DNA from: Aphelocoma coerulescens | Taxonomy: Eukaryota > Chordata > Aves > Passeriformes > Corvidae | Length of the DNA: 64,000 nt | Direction of reading: 5' to 3' | Assembly: GCF_041296385.1 (NCBI RefSeq) | Contig: NC_091015.1 | Coordinates: forward strand, 93,728,004 to 93,792,003 | Shown: positions 48,451 through 62,140 of the stretch, piece by piece | Position numbering within the stretch: position 1 is the stretch's first letter | How the letters are laid out: each line of letters begins with the position of its first letter | Notes under the pieces: model-generated | The model's input: only the letters and a program-made list of their open reading frames with translations | Database searches by the model: none | Told to the model about the DNA's origin: nothing | Made by a program: the position numbers and the translations under genes

Positions 48451-49026
48451 GGAAACCAATAGTTGTTTGGAGTTGCATGAGGCTGCTGAGTAAATTAACC
48501 ACAGACCAGTGAAAGAAGTCTTGATAAAAGAACAAAAGCTACATTTTAATCACATATGTCAACATGGGGTCTTCAAAAGTAATTCATAAGGATTTCCAAA
48601 GAATACGAGGCATCAGGAGCTCGGAAATAACATGTATGTAGACAGGATCTGTTGTTTGAAACTATTCTAAGCATGTTTATACAAAGACAAGGCATCACAA
48701 ATTATCTTCCATTAAAGGTGATTTTTTTTCCACAAATAATGCTGTTGAATATTTTTAATTTGATATTTAAAATCATTTATATGATGCTCAAAAGTTTGCT
48801 TCCACTTATGCAGAAAGACATTGCACACCTCTTTGTGTGTGTTTTCTCTTTCAGACTTCACCTTAGAATCTCAGTTTGCATTGATCAGAAGGGGCAGAAA
48901 GTTTCAAGACGTGGTGATACAATAATAAGTTTTCATAGCGATATTCTCTGGGGAACAAGAACAAAATAAACTTCACTCTCCACATGGTAAGTACCACGCA
49001 GCAACTATCAGCAGGTTGGGTGGGAG
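48451..49026. other. Intergenic stretch, no recognised feature
   Basis: AT-rich sequence with a 105-codon plus frame (48652-48969) lacking any motif. Confidence 0.45.
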
Positions 49027-49505
49027 TGTTGCAGTTTTGGAGACAGACAAGCAACAAGACACACTGGGTTCATGCCAACTTTTATTGAGTCTTCTTCCCC
49101 TTATACAGATCTGAAGGTCTGCATGGTCAATCTCTGTTGGCCAAACCAGTTGCCACCTGGCCAATCAGCCAGTGGCTGCTTGCTTCCTCAACGGCCTGGG
49201 CCTGCTCTCCAACAGTCCACACTGGTCAAGTTATATAATCAAGGTACTTATATAATTAGTTACCTTTCAGTTATAAAACGGGTATTAATTATAATTGTGA
49301 GGCCTTCAGGCCAGCTGTTGGCCACCACAATAGAGGAGAGCAGCCTGTCTTCTGCAGTTGGTAAGGCTTCAAGTGCAGTGCTTCATTATTATGTTCTGGT
49401 TTCTGCAAAACAGCTTTGTACTTCTGAAAACAGTAATTCAAAACCTGCAAGCCTACTGCAAGCAAAGTTCCCTCAAGGGATCAAGAAGTTAACCTGAATT
49501 TCACA
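49027..49505 (-). mobile_element. Solo LTR of an endogenous retrovirus (about 479 bp)
   Basis: On the minus strand it carries the LTR promoter order: a CCAAT-type element (GATTGG near 49161), a TATA-like CTGTATAA at 49101-49108, a polyadenylation signal AATAAA at 49081-49086 (in CTCAATAAAAGTTGG) and an end at 49027 reading CTGCAACA. The other end is placed at TGTGAAATTCAGG (49505), giving TGT...ACA termini. Flanking bases do not show a matching duplication, so the distal boundary is uncertain or the locus is rearranged. No retroviral coding sequence flanks it. Confidence 0.75.
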
Positions 49506-51749
49506 ATAACTCATTTCTTCTGAAGTGTTTTTTTTTATTCTAGCAAAAAGGATCCTTTTACAAGGTTGGTTCTTGCAACAATAGGAAATGTACAGTGGCA
49601 AGAAAGAAATATCATAAGAGTAATTGTAAGTAAAAAAATGTTGTTTTAACTAGTTTAGTCACGATATAGTAACTGCTAAAAATATACTGAAATTATTGTA
49701 AATACTTATGCAGAAATTAATGGCACTCTTTGCTTCTTTTTGTGCAGAGATTCTTTCCTCAAAGCTCTACAGCAAAGAAAGTATACCACTGACAAAAGGA
49801 ATACTGGGTACAAGTTCATAAAGCTTTGGGGAAAAATGTTTATTTCAGAATTGTAGGTTTCTGTAGCAACTGCTGTAAGTCAAATACAATATTCAAACCT
49901 GAAACAGTGGTGCAAAATGGGACCTTTATATCTTAAAATTTCTCTTTAAAGATAGCTTCATTTTCCTTTAAATTAATTAATTCCCAAACATATGATTGAG
50001 ATCAGCCAGAAGAATTTCATGCAGCACTGCTATCAAAGAGCCAAGCTGCAAAAGACTGTAAAACTGTATTGGGAATAGACTAACACACAGGGGGATGCAT
50101 GCTTCTAAAATGAACCTAACAGTATTGTAATTACTTTCTCCTCAGATTATGGGATATCTCCATGCAACTCCTCTGGCTGTATTTAAATCCTTAGGCCATT
50201 TTCCTAATAGTGGTATCATGTTGTTGCATAACATACATTTCAAATACATGTATGTCTATATGAGCAATTTAGTGTAAAAACCAAGAACACTTATTTTAGT
50301 TCTGGAGGTAAACTCTGAACGAATTTGGATGGTGCTTTTTTCAATTGCTGATACTGTTTGTAAATTGTGCCCTGAAAGCCACCCTTCCCAACCAAACAGA
50401 GTGCTGCCATGCATGTGATCTGACATGGCAAGTGTCGGGGACTGCTGGTAATAAACTGTTGAACTGAACAAATGGTTTTATGTACTGGGAGCAGCAACAA
50501 AACAGTATACTGCTCTTTCCCTTCTCCCACCCCACTGACATTCTGCTCATGAGACAGCTGCAGGATCAGCCCAACCTCACAGAAGGTAGTCACAGCTCAG
50601 CTTTTATCTTGCATGTGAGAGGTTGACCTAAACCAAAGAAGACAGAACTATCACAAGGAGCTCGAAAAAGAGAGCAATGGTGTAAAATAAATGACATTTT
50701 AAACGGCATCAAGGAAATGCAAATGAGCAAAATTACTTTGCAGCAAAGGGATGTCTCCTGAGCAAAAGATGCACAGCAAATGAAATAAAGGAGATGTAAG
50801 AAATACCTTGAATGTGTGACTGAAGTAGAAAATATTAAAAATTTGTCTTACAGCTTTAACTTCTAAATCCTCCAAATGACTGTGTCACTGCACAACACCA
50901 AGAAATTAACAGCTGCCGTGTGACAGCTGTTAGTCAAAGTACCATACAGGAGTATAAATCAAAATAAAAAGCTCAGTTATCTTAAAATAATTTATTATCT
51001 GTTTTTATAAGAGAGTGTTAATCCAGCAATAGAAAAAATTAAAACTCCAGCAAAGAAATAGGTTTGACTTGAAAAACAATAAGATCATACCACCATTAAA
51101 CTCTTCTTGTAATTCATGCCCACTGTAGAAGTTTCATAAGGTAAAAGGAAATGAGTAATGATTAGAAAATGGTAGGTCATTTGATTTATTTCACTAAATA
51201 ACCAAACTTATGAGTACCTAGTTATAACTCAACAAAACCATTAAGGAGAAATGAGAACTAGGATCTGTGTTTCAGAGGAGTTTTACCATTTATGCTCCTT
51301 CAATGCTTATTTCCTTTATTGGATCTGTCAAGAAAGCTTATGTTTCCCTTTTAATTAATAATACTTTGCATCTGGCTCAGTCATGTAGAGTGAGATCTCT
51401 AACTTTAACTGAAATTTCATAAGTGTGGTGTGTGTATGACATTTTGTTTGTCCTTATGTGTCTCTTTTTCATTCCAGTATGTCCACAGGCTTCCTGCTGC
51501 ATGTTTCTTATTTCGATTAACTGCAAAAATAGGGGCCATATGCTCCTCCTCCCCCCCTTTTTTTTAAATAATCGGAGATAAGCACGTTAAAAACTAAAAT
51601 TTAGTGTTATGAACTAAGAGGTGGAAAAAGCCTGAATAACTTATCAACTTGCTCCTGTTGCCAGTTTGAAAAAACATCACCCTTGGAATTCTGAGTGCAA
51701 GTGTAGGTTCACCAGATCATCAACTCCAAAGCATATGGTATGGAATGCT
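49506..51749. other. Intergenic stretch, no recognised feature
   Basis: AT-rich. Minus-strand frames at 50256-50593 overlap but have no motif. A C/T run lies at about 51546-51567. Confidence 0.5.
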
Positions 51750-53037
51750 TAGAAAAGTGGTGTTGAGCCAGCCACCAGCAGTAAAAGTCAACACAGGTTC
51801 ACAACAGGAAAGTAACGTTTAAATAATTTTACATCCTTCTATGATAAGTCTTAGTGGGTGAAGTGAAGGTAGTGGATGTAGATTTTCTAATTTTAATAAA
51901 GCTTTTTGTCCCTCACAGCTTCCTTCTGGGCAAGTCATCCAGCAGTGGGATGAGCGGGATCACAGTGCATGGATGAAGAACTGGTTGAAGGGCAAGGCTG
52001 ACAGAGTTGTAGTGGATGGGGCTGCATCTGTCTGTGACTCAGTCACCAGCAGTGTTCCTCTGGGTTCCACTCTTGGGCCAGTTCTGCCCAGTATCTTTAT
52101 GAGCAACCTGGGTGCAGGAGTTGAATGCACCATTAGCAAGTTTGCTGATGAGAACAAACTGGGATGTGCCATCGGTTGTCTTAAGGGACAAGATGTCTTG
52201 CAGAGGGATCTAGGTAGATTGAGACACTGGGCTATGATAAATGGGATGAAACTTAACAAGTCAAAATGCTGAATCCTGCACCTGGGACAGAGTAACACCA
52301 GACACAGCTATAAATTGGGAGAGGAGAGGCTGAAGAGCAGCCCCACAGGGAGGGAGATCTGAGGGTGCTGGTCAGCAGCAGCAGCTCAGTGTGAGTCAGC
52401 AGCGTGTTCAGTGACAGCCCAGAGCCCAAACCCGTCCTGGGGAGCATCACACACAGCATCACCAGCTGGCCAAGAAAGGTGATTGTCCTGCTGTATTCAG
52501 TGCTGGTGCAGCCTCAGCCCAAGAGCTGGATGCAGGGCTGGGCCCCACCATTTAAGAAGGCTGTAAAGGTCCTTGAATGCTCCCAGAAGAGGATAATAAA
52601 GCTGGCAACAGGGTTGGAAGCAATCTCCTGTGAGGAGCGGCTGAGGACTTTGGGCTTGTGTAGTTTGGAGAAAAGGAGTCTGAGCAATGATTTCATTGCT
52701 CTCTACAGCTCCCTGCAGAGGGAAGGGGAGAGGGAGGTGCTGAGCTCTTCTGCCTGGGACTCAGTGATAGGACTCCTGGCAATGGTTCAGAGCTGTACAA
52801 GGAGAGGCTCAGATGGCATTAGGAAGCATTTTGCTGAGAGGGTGGTCAAGCACTGGAACAGGCTTCCTGCTGAGGTGGTCAAGACCGAAAGCTTGTTGGT
52901 GTTTAACAGGCATTTGGACTGTGCCCTTAATAACCTGTTTCAAAACTTTGGTAAGCCCTGATGTGGTCAGGCAGTTGGACTGGATGGTTGTTGCAGGTCT
53001 CTCCAACTGGAATAGCCTGTTCTATTCTATTTTAATC
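51750..53037 (+). mobile_element. CR1 LINE: reverse transcriptase through 3' tail
   Basis: The best-preserved CR1 here. From about 51755 broken codons recall HGFRKGRS...FYDK and the DFSKAF motif region. 51973-52272 is open for 100 codons with MKNWLKGKADRVVVDG, SVPLGSTLGPVL, FMSNL and FADENKLG. The catalytic FADD box reads FADE (52141-52152), so the second catalytic Asp is lost. 52404-52961 is open for 186 codons, in another frame, with QGWAPPFKKAVKVLE, EERLRTLGLCSLEKRSL and RVVKHWNRLPAEVV, the C-terminal ORF2. The tail (GGACTGGATGGTTGTTGCAG ... TTCTATTCTATTTT) ends near 53037. A frameshift and the catalytic change make it inactive. The long open frames suggest moderate age. Confidence 0.95.
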
Positions 53038-56000
53038 GCACCATAATTTTAAGACATATCATTGCTGATGGTTTTAACTGCAGCTAGCTGCAGATAGTGA
53101 ACCACAAAGTTACGTTGGTTAGATGTTTCTACCAAGGCCATTTTTTAACCCTGAAAGATATTTAATGAGCTGCAGTATGACAGCAGAGCCATGTATCTTG
53201 CTCCAGGTTCGTCCTTCCTCTTTTGATTGTCCATTCCTGCGCCACAGCACTTGTATAAAACATAGAAGTCCTATCAGAAAAATCTTAACTTAATAGGGCA
53301 AAGCCCTAGCACAGCACAGGGCAGTCTGGAAATCCCTGAGGTGTGAAAGGTAGAAACCACAGAATAAAAAAAGTCTCGTACATAATCTCACTTTAAGTAG
53401 CTTCCTTTTCTTTTTATCTCCCTTTACTTCACCAATAACATGAGATGTTTCCAGCTATGATGTTTACTTTTATGGAGGCAGAAATCAGAGCACTCTGGAG
53501 ATCATTAATAACTTTATTTGTTTGTCTTACTGTAATTTGTCTGAAGAATAATTTTAGGTGTTTAATAGTGGGGTTTTTCTCAGAGAATGGCTTAGTGATT
53601 ATATATATATGAACACTTCCAAGTCCATCTTTCTGAAATTCAGCAGGCATTTTCCAGCAGAAGCTGTGCTTGCCCAGTGGGGAGCTTGTGTCACAGATGT
53701 CCTTGAGGTAGAACACCCATCCTTGGGATCGCCAAGATCTCCATCCCTGCTGAAAAAGCATATTTCCCAAAAGGCGCTTTTTTTTGCATAACCCATACTT
53801 CAGTAAATTGAGTTTTAAGTTGAGCTGTACCATATTGCTAGAAAAAATATGCCAGTCATCAATGTTCAGTTAAAAAACGCCATGGATATGAAACTTCAAA
53901 ATTGTGTTGGAAGAGATCATAAGAGAGATTGTCACGTGTAGACTGAGCAGCACATGTTAGATAAAAAATTAGTTTACTATTTAGAGTTTCCTCTAGTCTG
54001 TAGCCTTCTCCTTTTGTTTCAGATTCTGCTGACTGATATGTTCTGCTATAAAGTACTTTCTTTTTTATATTGTTTCTGAACATGTGCTCACTCCCAAACT
54101 AATTTTCAAATTCCATTGAAGACTCTTAGCAGAAGTGTTGGTGAAACCATTTTTTTAGATTCGTTTTACTGATTTTTAGAGGAAAACTATATCTATACTG
54201 GTGGTATGAATGTTCATTAACTAGCTGGAATGAATTAAACTACTGTGAAAGACTACTAAATTAAATGCATTCAAGTAAAAGGAAGCATTACTCACAGGCT
54301 CCAAGCATCTGCCTCAGTTGAAATAGGCATCAAACACTGGAAGCAGCAGAGCCTTGTTTCACTGTGAAAAGAAATTATCTTAAGCCTTTACACTCAAGAA
54401 GTTCAATCAATGTACTGGACTGGCTACAGTTAAATAATTGACAGCCTATAGGACAAACAGATGAGATAATGCTGAACAAATAAGGACAGCCTAATAAATT
54501 ACTGAAACGTATGCAGCCGTGTGAAGGGGTTATTTTCATGTATTTGGAAAGGGCAGATTTATTTAGGGCAGTGAATGAAAAAGATCTATGAGAACTGTGA
54601 AGCAACAACAAAAGGTAGCACATATATTTTCCTAATTTTTAGAAAAAATATTGCTTTATTCTGTTAGGAATAAATAAGAAATTGGGAAAATACTTGCCTC
54701 TTTAAAACATTTACTGAGTTGTAATGTGCATACAAACAGAAGTAAAGTAAAAATTGCAGAAATGCTACAAATATTAAATACCAAAATACTGCACAGAGCA
54801 ATCCTACATCTTTTCTCAAATACTAAAAAAAAAAAAAAGTGCACAAGGAAAATACAGAGAAAAATCTTTAATTAAGAAGATCTTTTTACTGGCAAACTGA
54901 AGACCTGTCTTCTTTCTGGGCACGGACCTGTCACTGCAGTACATTCTGGGGAGTGGTGTATCACAGACTCTTAATCAAAGATGCTCATTCTGCATCTAGA
55001 TTTTTCCTAGTGTCCTAGCTTTATTATACAACATCACTTTTTCACTTATTTTTCTTTAAATATTCTCTGAAAATAGAAAAGAATCTACACTTATTAGACA
55101 CCATCAGTTTTTTGTTTCAGCCACCAATAAATTTCTGCATACTAATAAAGGGTTGGGTAGGTGTTCTGTATAAGACTCAGTCCAAAATCAACTTTCTTTT
55201 CCCTTAAAACTTTCTAAAAGGACATATTGTTTGCCACAACTTCATCAGATGTAGTTCCATATTTTCAGATATGATAAACAAAAACTTTTTGTAGAGTTGT
55301 ATGCTTAAGGAGACAAAAAAAGGTCAAAGATAGAAGTCAAGATTTCAGAAGGGCTTGGAAGAGAGAGGAAAAAACCCACAATTTTGTCTTTTACTCTTAT
55401 TTTAGCAGAATTTTAAATTCAGACAAAAGAAGTTCTGTGTTTTGGTCCTTTCCTTCCCTTCCATTTTTTTTTCCTCTCTGCAACTCACACATAAAAAATA
55501 AAGGTGCTCCTTATGCACTGCATTTGTCTATTTAATCTTTGAAGCCTGATGAGGTATGGGGAAGAAAGTCATGTTTATCTTTCTCTATAAATTTGTTTAT
55601 TTCTTTGATTCATTATCTATTACATAGAAGTTGAATGAACATGGGAATACTTTCAAGGAGAAAATAAGGACTTTTGCCAACTAATTGCAGGCAGAATAAT
55701 GATTTTTATGTATAGACTTTGAGTTTCATATTTCATTGGTGGCAGTGTTTTAAAGGAAGAGCATATATTTATTTTCTGAAAAGATTAAGAAAGTTCTCCT
55801 AAAACCTTTCAAAGACTACTAGGATGACTGACAAATTTGGCAAATTTTTCTGTTTCCTCTTCCTGGGAGCGGGGTGGGGGGGGGAACATTTTTCCTATGT
55901 CACGTGCTAAAATAGCTGTCAAATTCACTACTTGTAATTTACAGAACACCATATAATATTTTGATCAGAATATTAAACGTTCCCAAAATGTATTTTATAC

Positions 56001-58732
56001 TTTTTACTTGTAAATGAATGCATTTTGGTGAAAGGTCTTAATGCAAGTTAAGCATTGAGACATATGTTAAAGCTAGTAGTGCCTGCAGTCTGTGTACTGA
56101 CTAAGAGTTCTGCTTTTGTTACCAAACATTTGGGGATGTAGATTTATGGCTGAGTTATCAAAGAATGTTCAAACATTAAATTTTTAAAAATTTCTGCTAT
56201 TTCTAGCTGAAAATATTTTGCATCATGTAAATCATAGTATAAAGACTTCTGTATATAGATAATATTTTCTGATTCTTAACAGACTCCATTATGCAGTTAG
56301 CAAACAGTAAGATGAAGTGGAGGAAATAATATGAAAAATGCCATTTCTTCTTTCCCAAAGCTTCAGTTCTTGTATTTTTTTCCTATCTTATCTAGAATCG
56401 ATTGTAATGAGCAGAACTCAAGTAACATAAGGAGAAGCGAACATGTTTCCTTTCCTACGACAACACTCTGGAAAGGAGAAGTGTTATAATTATTGGTGAA
56501 TCAGAACAGCAAAATCATATTGTCTGCAAATCAGGAGGAAGAAGATGCCTGGTTTGGGACTTCCTTGGGATTTCACTTCCATGGTTATTTTCATTCACTT
56601 CCTTCTGCTGTTTTGGCCAGAATCACACCCTTCCCTAAGCTTTCCACAGTTATATCTAAGGTGCATTCAAGACTAAAAAAGAATCAGTAATCCAATGGGC
56701 TCAGATGTTCTCACACAATTGAATAATTCAGACTCCCTTTGTTTTCACAAGAAGCTCTGGAAAAATATGCTGTCCATTTTCCAAGTGTTACTAACATTTT
56801 GCAGGAAAATGATAAAACCATGGGAAACTCTCATAGATGGCACTGGCACCCACAGACACAGTTTGTGTGCTGTATGGCTAGCTGCAAAAGCAGTGAGTTT
56901 AAGCTGACTACCTACCCCAAAGGAGAGTTGTGAAGTGAGGGTGAACAGAAGTGGAAAGCACTGCAGGCTGATGAAAAGTGTACAGCCTTCAGCTCTGAGT
57001 AAACCTGCCACACACCTGTAAGGCTCTACCAATGTGCAGCTTGTGTGGGCTACAAATTCCCAGCTGCTCATTGCCTCTCTCCCAGCCCTGGCAGCTCTGG
57101 GATCTCTTGGAAGCAGACCAAGGCACTCCCAGCTCTGGTCAGCCTCCAGCAGTCTCCTCAGCCAGGCGCCTCTTGTTAAAGATGCACAGATCAAGTGCCA
57201 GCAAATAAAATGATGCTGTTGTCATAACCTAAAACTTACATCTCCCATAGGAGATGAATTTTCCTTGTGAAATGTGCAACAGCAGCTGATAAAGTGTGTA
57301 CAAGATCATTACTGACTGCATTTTTCTATTATATGTTTCAAATGCTGAAACAACTGCTCTGAGAGAAATATATCTTGCTTTTGTTCCTCTTATTCTGAGA
57401 CATAGTAAAATATTTCCATCTTTTCATCTGCTTTTTCTTGTGTTTTCCTGTCTTTCCAATGCTGGTGTCCCTTCATTCATGCAAAAGCAGCCTGCATTTC
57501 ACATTAATCTTTTCACAGTCTGGCTTTCACTCTGAAATGTTCAGGTCCCTGAGGAAAATGTACAAAAAAAGTTTGCAGTAAGTTGTCAACGTCTCCCTCC
57601 AACTTTTGTTTTTCCAGAGGACTTCTTAACCACTTTACTATCTAATCTTTCACTAATTTTGCCTCAGTGGCCATTTACTTAGAATAACTATAGCCAGATA
57701 AATTTTTTACCTTATAATATGTCTGTGGATCCTTTTCAAAGTGCTCTGAATGTTTATCATGCCACTGTGGCTTAGACTGCTTTGAGTCATGTTCTGCCAG
57801 TGGTGGTTCAGCCTTCATCCTAGCCATCTCTGTCTCCCAGTCTGGCATTCCAGACCATTAATAAAAACATTTGAAAACAAACCTATATATGAAATATTAC
57901 TGGCATGGATACAAATAAACCAGTGCTAGTAATACTATCACTTTTAAATATAAGAACATTGGAGCTGCAGCACATCAATAATAAAAGTCATAGCAATTAT
58001 ATTACAGTTTAAAAAAATAGTACAGATCACATTCATTTACTATGCAAGCAATTAAACTATGATGTATGAACTAATGCTTATGACAACAATATTGCTTATA
58101 ACATTTCCTGGGTTCTCTGCAACAATAATCCAATATTGCTTATTGTTTGATTCCAAGTTTTGTGTCAGTAAACAGACTGTTAACTGATGCAACCATGAAG
58201 CATATGTATTTTGACTCCTCCTTTCTGTAAATGTTATCATATTTTGACATGTTCCACTCAGTGTCACAGCAACATTTTTGTCCAAGGCTATGGCAGACAG
58301 TAATTGCCCATAACCTGTGAAACAGGTTTATACAAATCATCTCTTCCACCCAAGATGGTGTGATATGTAATTCCAGAACATTCAGATTGTATCTTAGCTT
58401 TTTTTGTACTTTCTTCCTGTGAATTACAAGTATCAAGACAAGCTTTGTCTTTCTCCAGAAAAATGTATGGCTTCAGGTCACTCCTATGTAATTATTATAT
58501 TATTTAAATATTGAATTGAACTAATCTGGAATTCTGTGATCCCCTCAGCAGCCTGTCTCAATGTTTTAAATACAGGTTGCCCATACAATAATGTATTCAA
58601 AGCCCTCATTTTGGTGTTGGGATTTTTTGGGGTTTTGGGGATTTTTTTGTTTACCTCCATCTCCACATACTTAAAGGCACCGAAGTTCTGGGTTCTAGGT
58701 GTTTTCATAAGCAGGTCTTATTCACAACCTGT
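53038..58732. other. Intergenic stretch, no recognised gene
   Basis: About 5.7 kb of AT-rich DNA. Overlapping plus/minus frames at 53429-53833 (up to 134 codons) and a 149-codon minus frame at 56745-57194 carry no motif. A G run lies at 55871-55883, and a G/T-rich stretch at 58610-58650. Confidence 0.55.
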
Positions 58733-59440
58733 CACAGAAACACAGAATCACTGAATGGGTAAGACTGAAAGGGACCACCAGATGAGGGTCATCCTAGAGC
58801 ACATGGCACAGCATTGCATCCAGACAGTTCTGAAATAGCTCCACAGCCAACTTTGTTTAAAATCTGTGCTTATACTGATATTTGAGATTTGAGGGAAATA
58901 ACAGTAAAAACTCCAGAATTTGGATGAACATTCTTAGGTGCCATAAAATAAAGCTTTTCTTACCATGCTAAAGATGAAAGGATCTCCTTTGAAAATGCTG
59001 CTTTTCATCATGGGCTGTTATTTTGATTTTAATACAGTACCCTGCCCACTTCATTACCCTAAATTGCTGCATTGCTTCTCCTCATCCACCACGTGCTGCA
59101 GTCCTCTGTTTCCTGATAGCCTTCCACTGGACTTGCACCAGGACAGAGGTGTATTTCTTATGCTGGGAAGCCCACAGGAAGGCGTACCAGTCCAGCTGTG
59201 AAACCCTAGTGCTAAACAGAGGGGAGTTCTAAACCTCCTTTGACTTGCTGGCTACGCTCTTGCTACCACAGCTGTTGGCCATTCCCTGCAGAGGCAGACA
59301 GCTCACCCATGTTTACTTAAAGTCTTTGTTGTACACATTCTTTCCATCCAGCTGGTGCCCAGCCTGTGTTGCTGTAGAGCAATTCCATCCCATGTGTGAG
59401 ATTTCTGGAGCAGCACATTGCTATACAAAAATCCTAGGAA
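58733..59440 (-). mobile_element. CR1 LINE 3' region, interrupted by diverged sequence
   Basis: 58733-58870 is the complement of a CR1 3' tail and adjoining sequence (CACAGAATCACTGAATGGG, AAAGGGACCACCAGATG). 59045-59440 is the complement of more upstream CR1 ORF2 C-terminal sequence (CACGTGCTGCAGTCCTC, TGGGAAGCCCACAGGAAGG). The same segment order occurs in the copy at 40640-40950. About 170 bp between them are unrecognised, either an insertion or a strongly diverged part. Confidence 0.8.
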
Positions 59441-62140
59441 AGCAGTCAGAAGGCTTCACATTTAGCTGATCAAACATTACAAGGGACAAGCAGCTGACAG
59501 ATACTCATCACAGAAGAGAACAGAAGCAGCCCAATACCTTGAAAGATGGCTGTTGTGTAGATGAATCAGCAAGGAGGAAGATGTCAGTTTTCTGAAGCCT
59601 AACATACCTGTTCTGAAATGAAAACAAATTTCGAAGCCACTTGTAGTGCTAACGTATGTTCCTTGTTGTGCTGTGTTTAATTTTCAGTTGTTGAAATGGC
59701 TGGCTAATTTACATGAGAAAGGACTCTACACAACAATACCAGTTGTTTTGCCACTGGTTGGTGAGACAATTCCAGAAACATTTTAATTGTTGTTGATAGA
59801 CTAGCATCAAGCTTTATGTTGAGTTAGAGATTAGTTTACTATAATAGAATAGATAAGAAAGGAATGTTACCTACATAAGGGTTCTCCATCTTCCAAATAA
59901 ATCCCTTTCTTCTTCCACTGTTTTAAAGAAACTTGTGCTGAATTATTAATTTTATCAAGAAAACTTTGGTAGTGTAATCAAGAATACAGGGATATAACTC
60001 CAGTTATGGCCACTCCAACAGACTTATAACATCCAGTTACAGATTAATCAAATTCAAAATATATGGGCTGGGATCTACAAGAGGTGAATGTCTTAAGCAT
60101 AAAACATTACAAAATGTAAATTAAATTTCCATAGAAAAAGCCAAACTACAATTACGATAGGAGTCAGTACAAACACAACTAAAGAGCATGGAGTAGAGTT
60201 CTAATTAATAGGAGAAAAACCAGTATCATCACAAAGCTCTGCCTGTCTCTGTTTCAGGCTCTGGTTTCCACTGGAGCTTTATTGATTAAATATTAATATT
60301 CTACCCTTTTTTTCCAATTAAATAATAATCATGTCAGTCATAAGTTGAAAGGTCATTTATCTAAAGAACCTCACTCCTGATTCACTTCTTTCATCTCATG
60401 TCTTTTATTTGAAACGGCTCTTCTTTCCCTGACAAAAAGTATTGAAAGCCAAAATTGACTGAAATGTCAACTTTTCAAGCTATTCAAGAAAAGAAAGAAA
60501 ATATGTTATAAACTGGAGGATGTTTTATGACTTAAGTTTGGGGAAATGTGTTTCCACATCTGACATGCATTTAAACTTTACAATAAACTAATCCTGGTTC
60601 CTAAAGGAAACAAAATTATGCCTTTTTCTATTATTTGTAGAGATTTTCTAAAATTTTTACAGTGTTAGTGTATTTGATGGCAAAATCCTAATATATTACC
60701 TTGTAGAAATCCAATTTCCATTTCCCCTTTCCTTTCCCTTTCCTTTTTTTCCCCTTCTGAATTTCAAAAGAGGTGCATTTTTCCAAGTTCCTCAGACAGA
60801 TACTTGAGGATAGTCTTTATGAGCAGGGCATAAAACACAGCTCCTCTTGAAGCAGCTCATGCATGGATGATACACAGTCCTACACAGGATTGCCTGTGCC
60901 TGATTTAGTACCCCAGCCCAGAGCGATACCAAAACAGAGTGCTTTTTAATAGCCCACAGGGCAAGCTCAGGACTGCTTGCAGGGATTCTTGCAGAGACAC
61001 TTCCTAGCTTGCCAGTGGGACCTCGGCAGGATGTTGCTGATGCTTTTGCAGGGAAGATGTGGGTTCTTGGTCAGGAGCAGGAGTCAGTGCTGGAAACAGA
61101 ACCTGATGCCCACAGAAGTTCCAGTTCTTTATTAATTATTTCAAACTGCCTCAGAAATAAAAATAAACCACCTCCAGACTCAGAGATGTTCCTTTGTAAA
61201 GCAAGTAAATGGCATTCCTGCAAGAGGTAATTTGCCAGAAATTTACCACTGCTATCAATACCGTTTAGGGAAGTAGAGGCACTGTGTTTAAAAGCCTCAG
61301 GCCTTTCCTCATTATCTGATTGTTTCCTGAGCAGAAATAATTTCTCTGTCATCTCTGGCAAATTAAACTTAAAAAAAAAATCCAAGCGAGCTACTCCTTA
61401 AGATTTATTTCCTCTGTATCAGCCATCAGCCTGTTCTCTTGCATGTCAGACCCATGCCAATGAGCAATCTGATCTCATACAGTACAGTTAAGAAAGATTT
61501 TGAGTAACTTGAGAAAAACGGACTGGCAGTGTATCATTTCCTTTGCAAATGCATGAGATGTGGAAGTGGAAATTCCAAAGCATTTTGACATTAACTCTTG
61601 ATTCTGACTGGCTTTCATGACTCATTCAGCCAGTGAGTGATCAACGAGATTGCAAAAGAAAAGGAAACCATGAACAGCTCATTTAAATTAACATATGTTT
61701 ACTCAGAAAACTGTTTCCTGTTCTGATTGCAGGTAGGGATGCGCTAACTTTGCCTTCCCATGAATAAGCTTAGAAGCGAAGTGAAAACTTGGCTGAAGCA
61801 TTAAAAGTATCACAACACTTCTGCCTGGTAATCCACATTTAGAGTTCTGCCAGGGAGCGCCACATCTGTGTGCCATGTGACACTAAGTCATGCACCCTAG
61901 TAAGGTTAAACCCTGTCTTCTGTGAGTAAAGCAGCTTTCACTACCCCAGTGAAACTCTAGGCAAACAGTCTTCTAACCACTGTTCTACTACCTCTTAGGT
62001 GACAGAGTAGCAATGAGAAAGAGTCCGATGAAAAATGAGCTTCCTTGTGCTTCCCTTCAACAGATTCTGAGTTATGCTTAGAATCTGAGACAGATGTGAT
62101 AAACCCAGACATGCTAAACATGGGTTTAATTTATTATTAC
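59441..62140. other. Intergenic stretch, no recognised gene
   Basis: AT-rich sequence with short frames only. A C/T tract lies at 60716-60757. No gene or repeat family recognised. Confidence 0.5.
60716..60757. repeat. Polypyrimidine tract
   Basis: Nearly pure C/T run, TTTCC-type units, about 42 bp. Pure polypurine/polypyrimidine strands can adopt triplex structures. Confidence 0.9.

Noticed and set aside
52404..52961. Plus-strand 186-codon open frame as a possible host gene
   Set aside because: Its sequence is the C-terminal part of CR1 ORF2 (EERLRTLGLCSLEKR, RVVKHWNRLP) and it directly precedes a CR1 tail.
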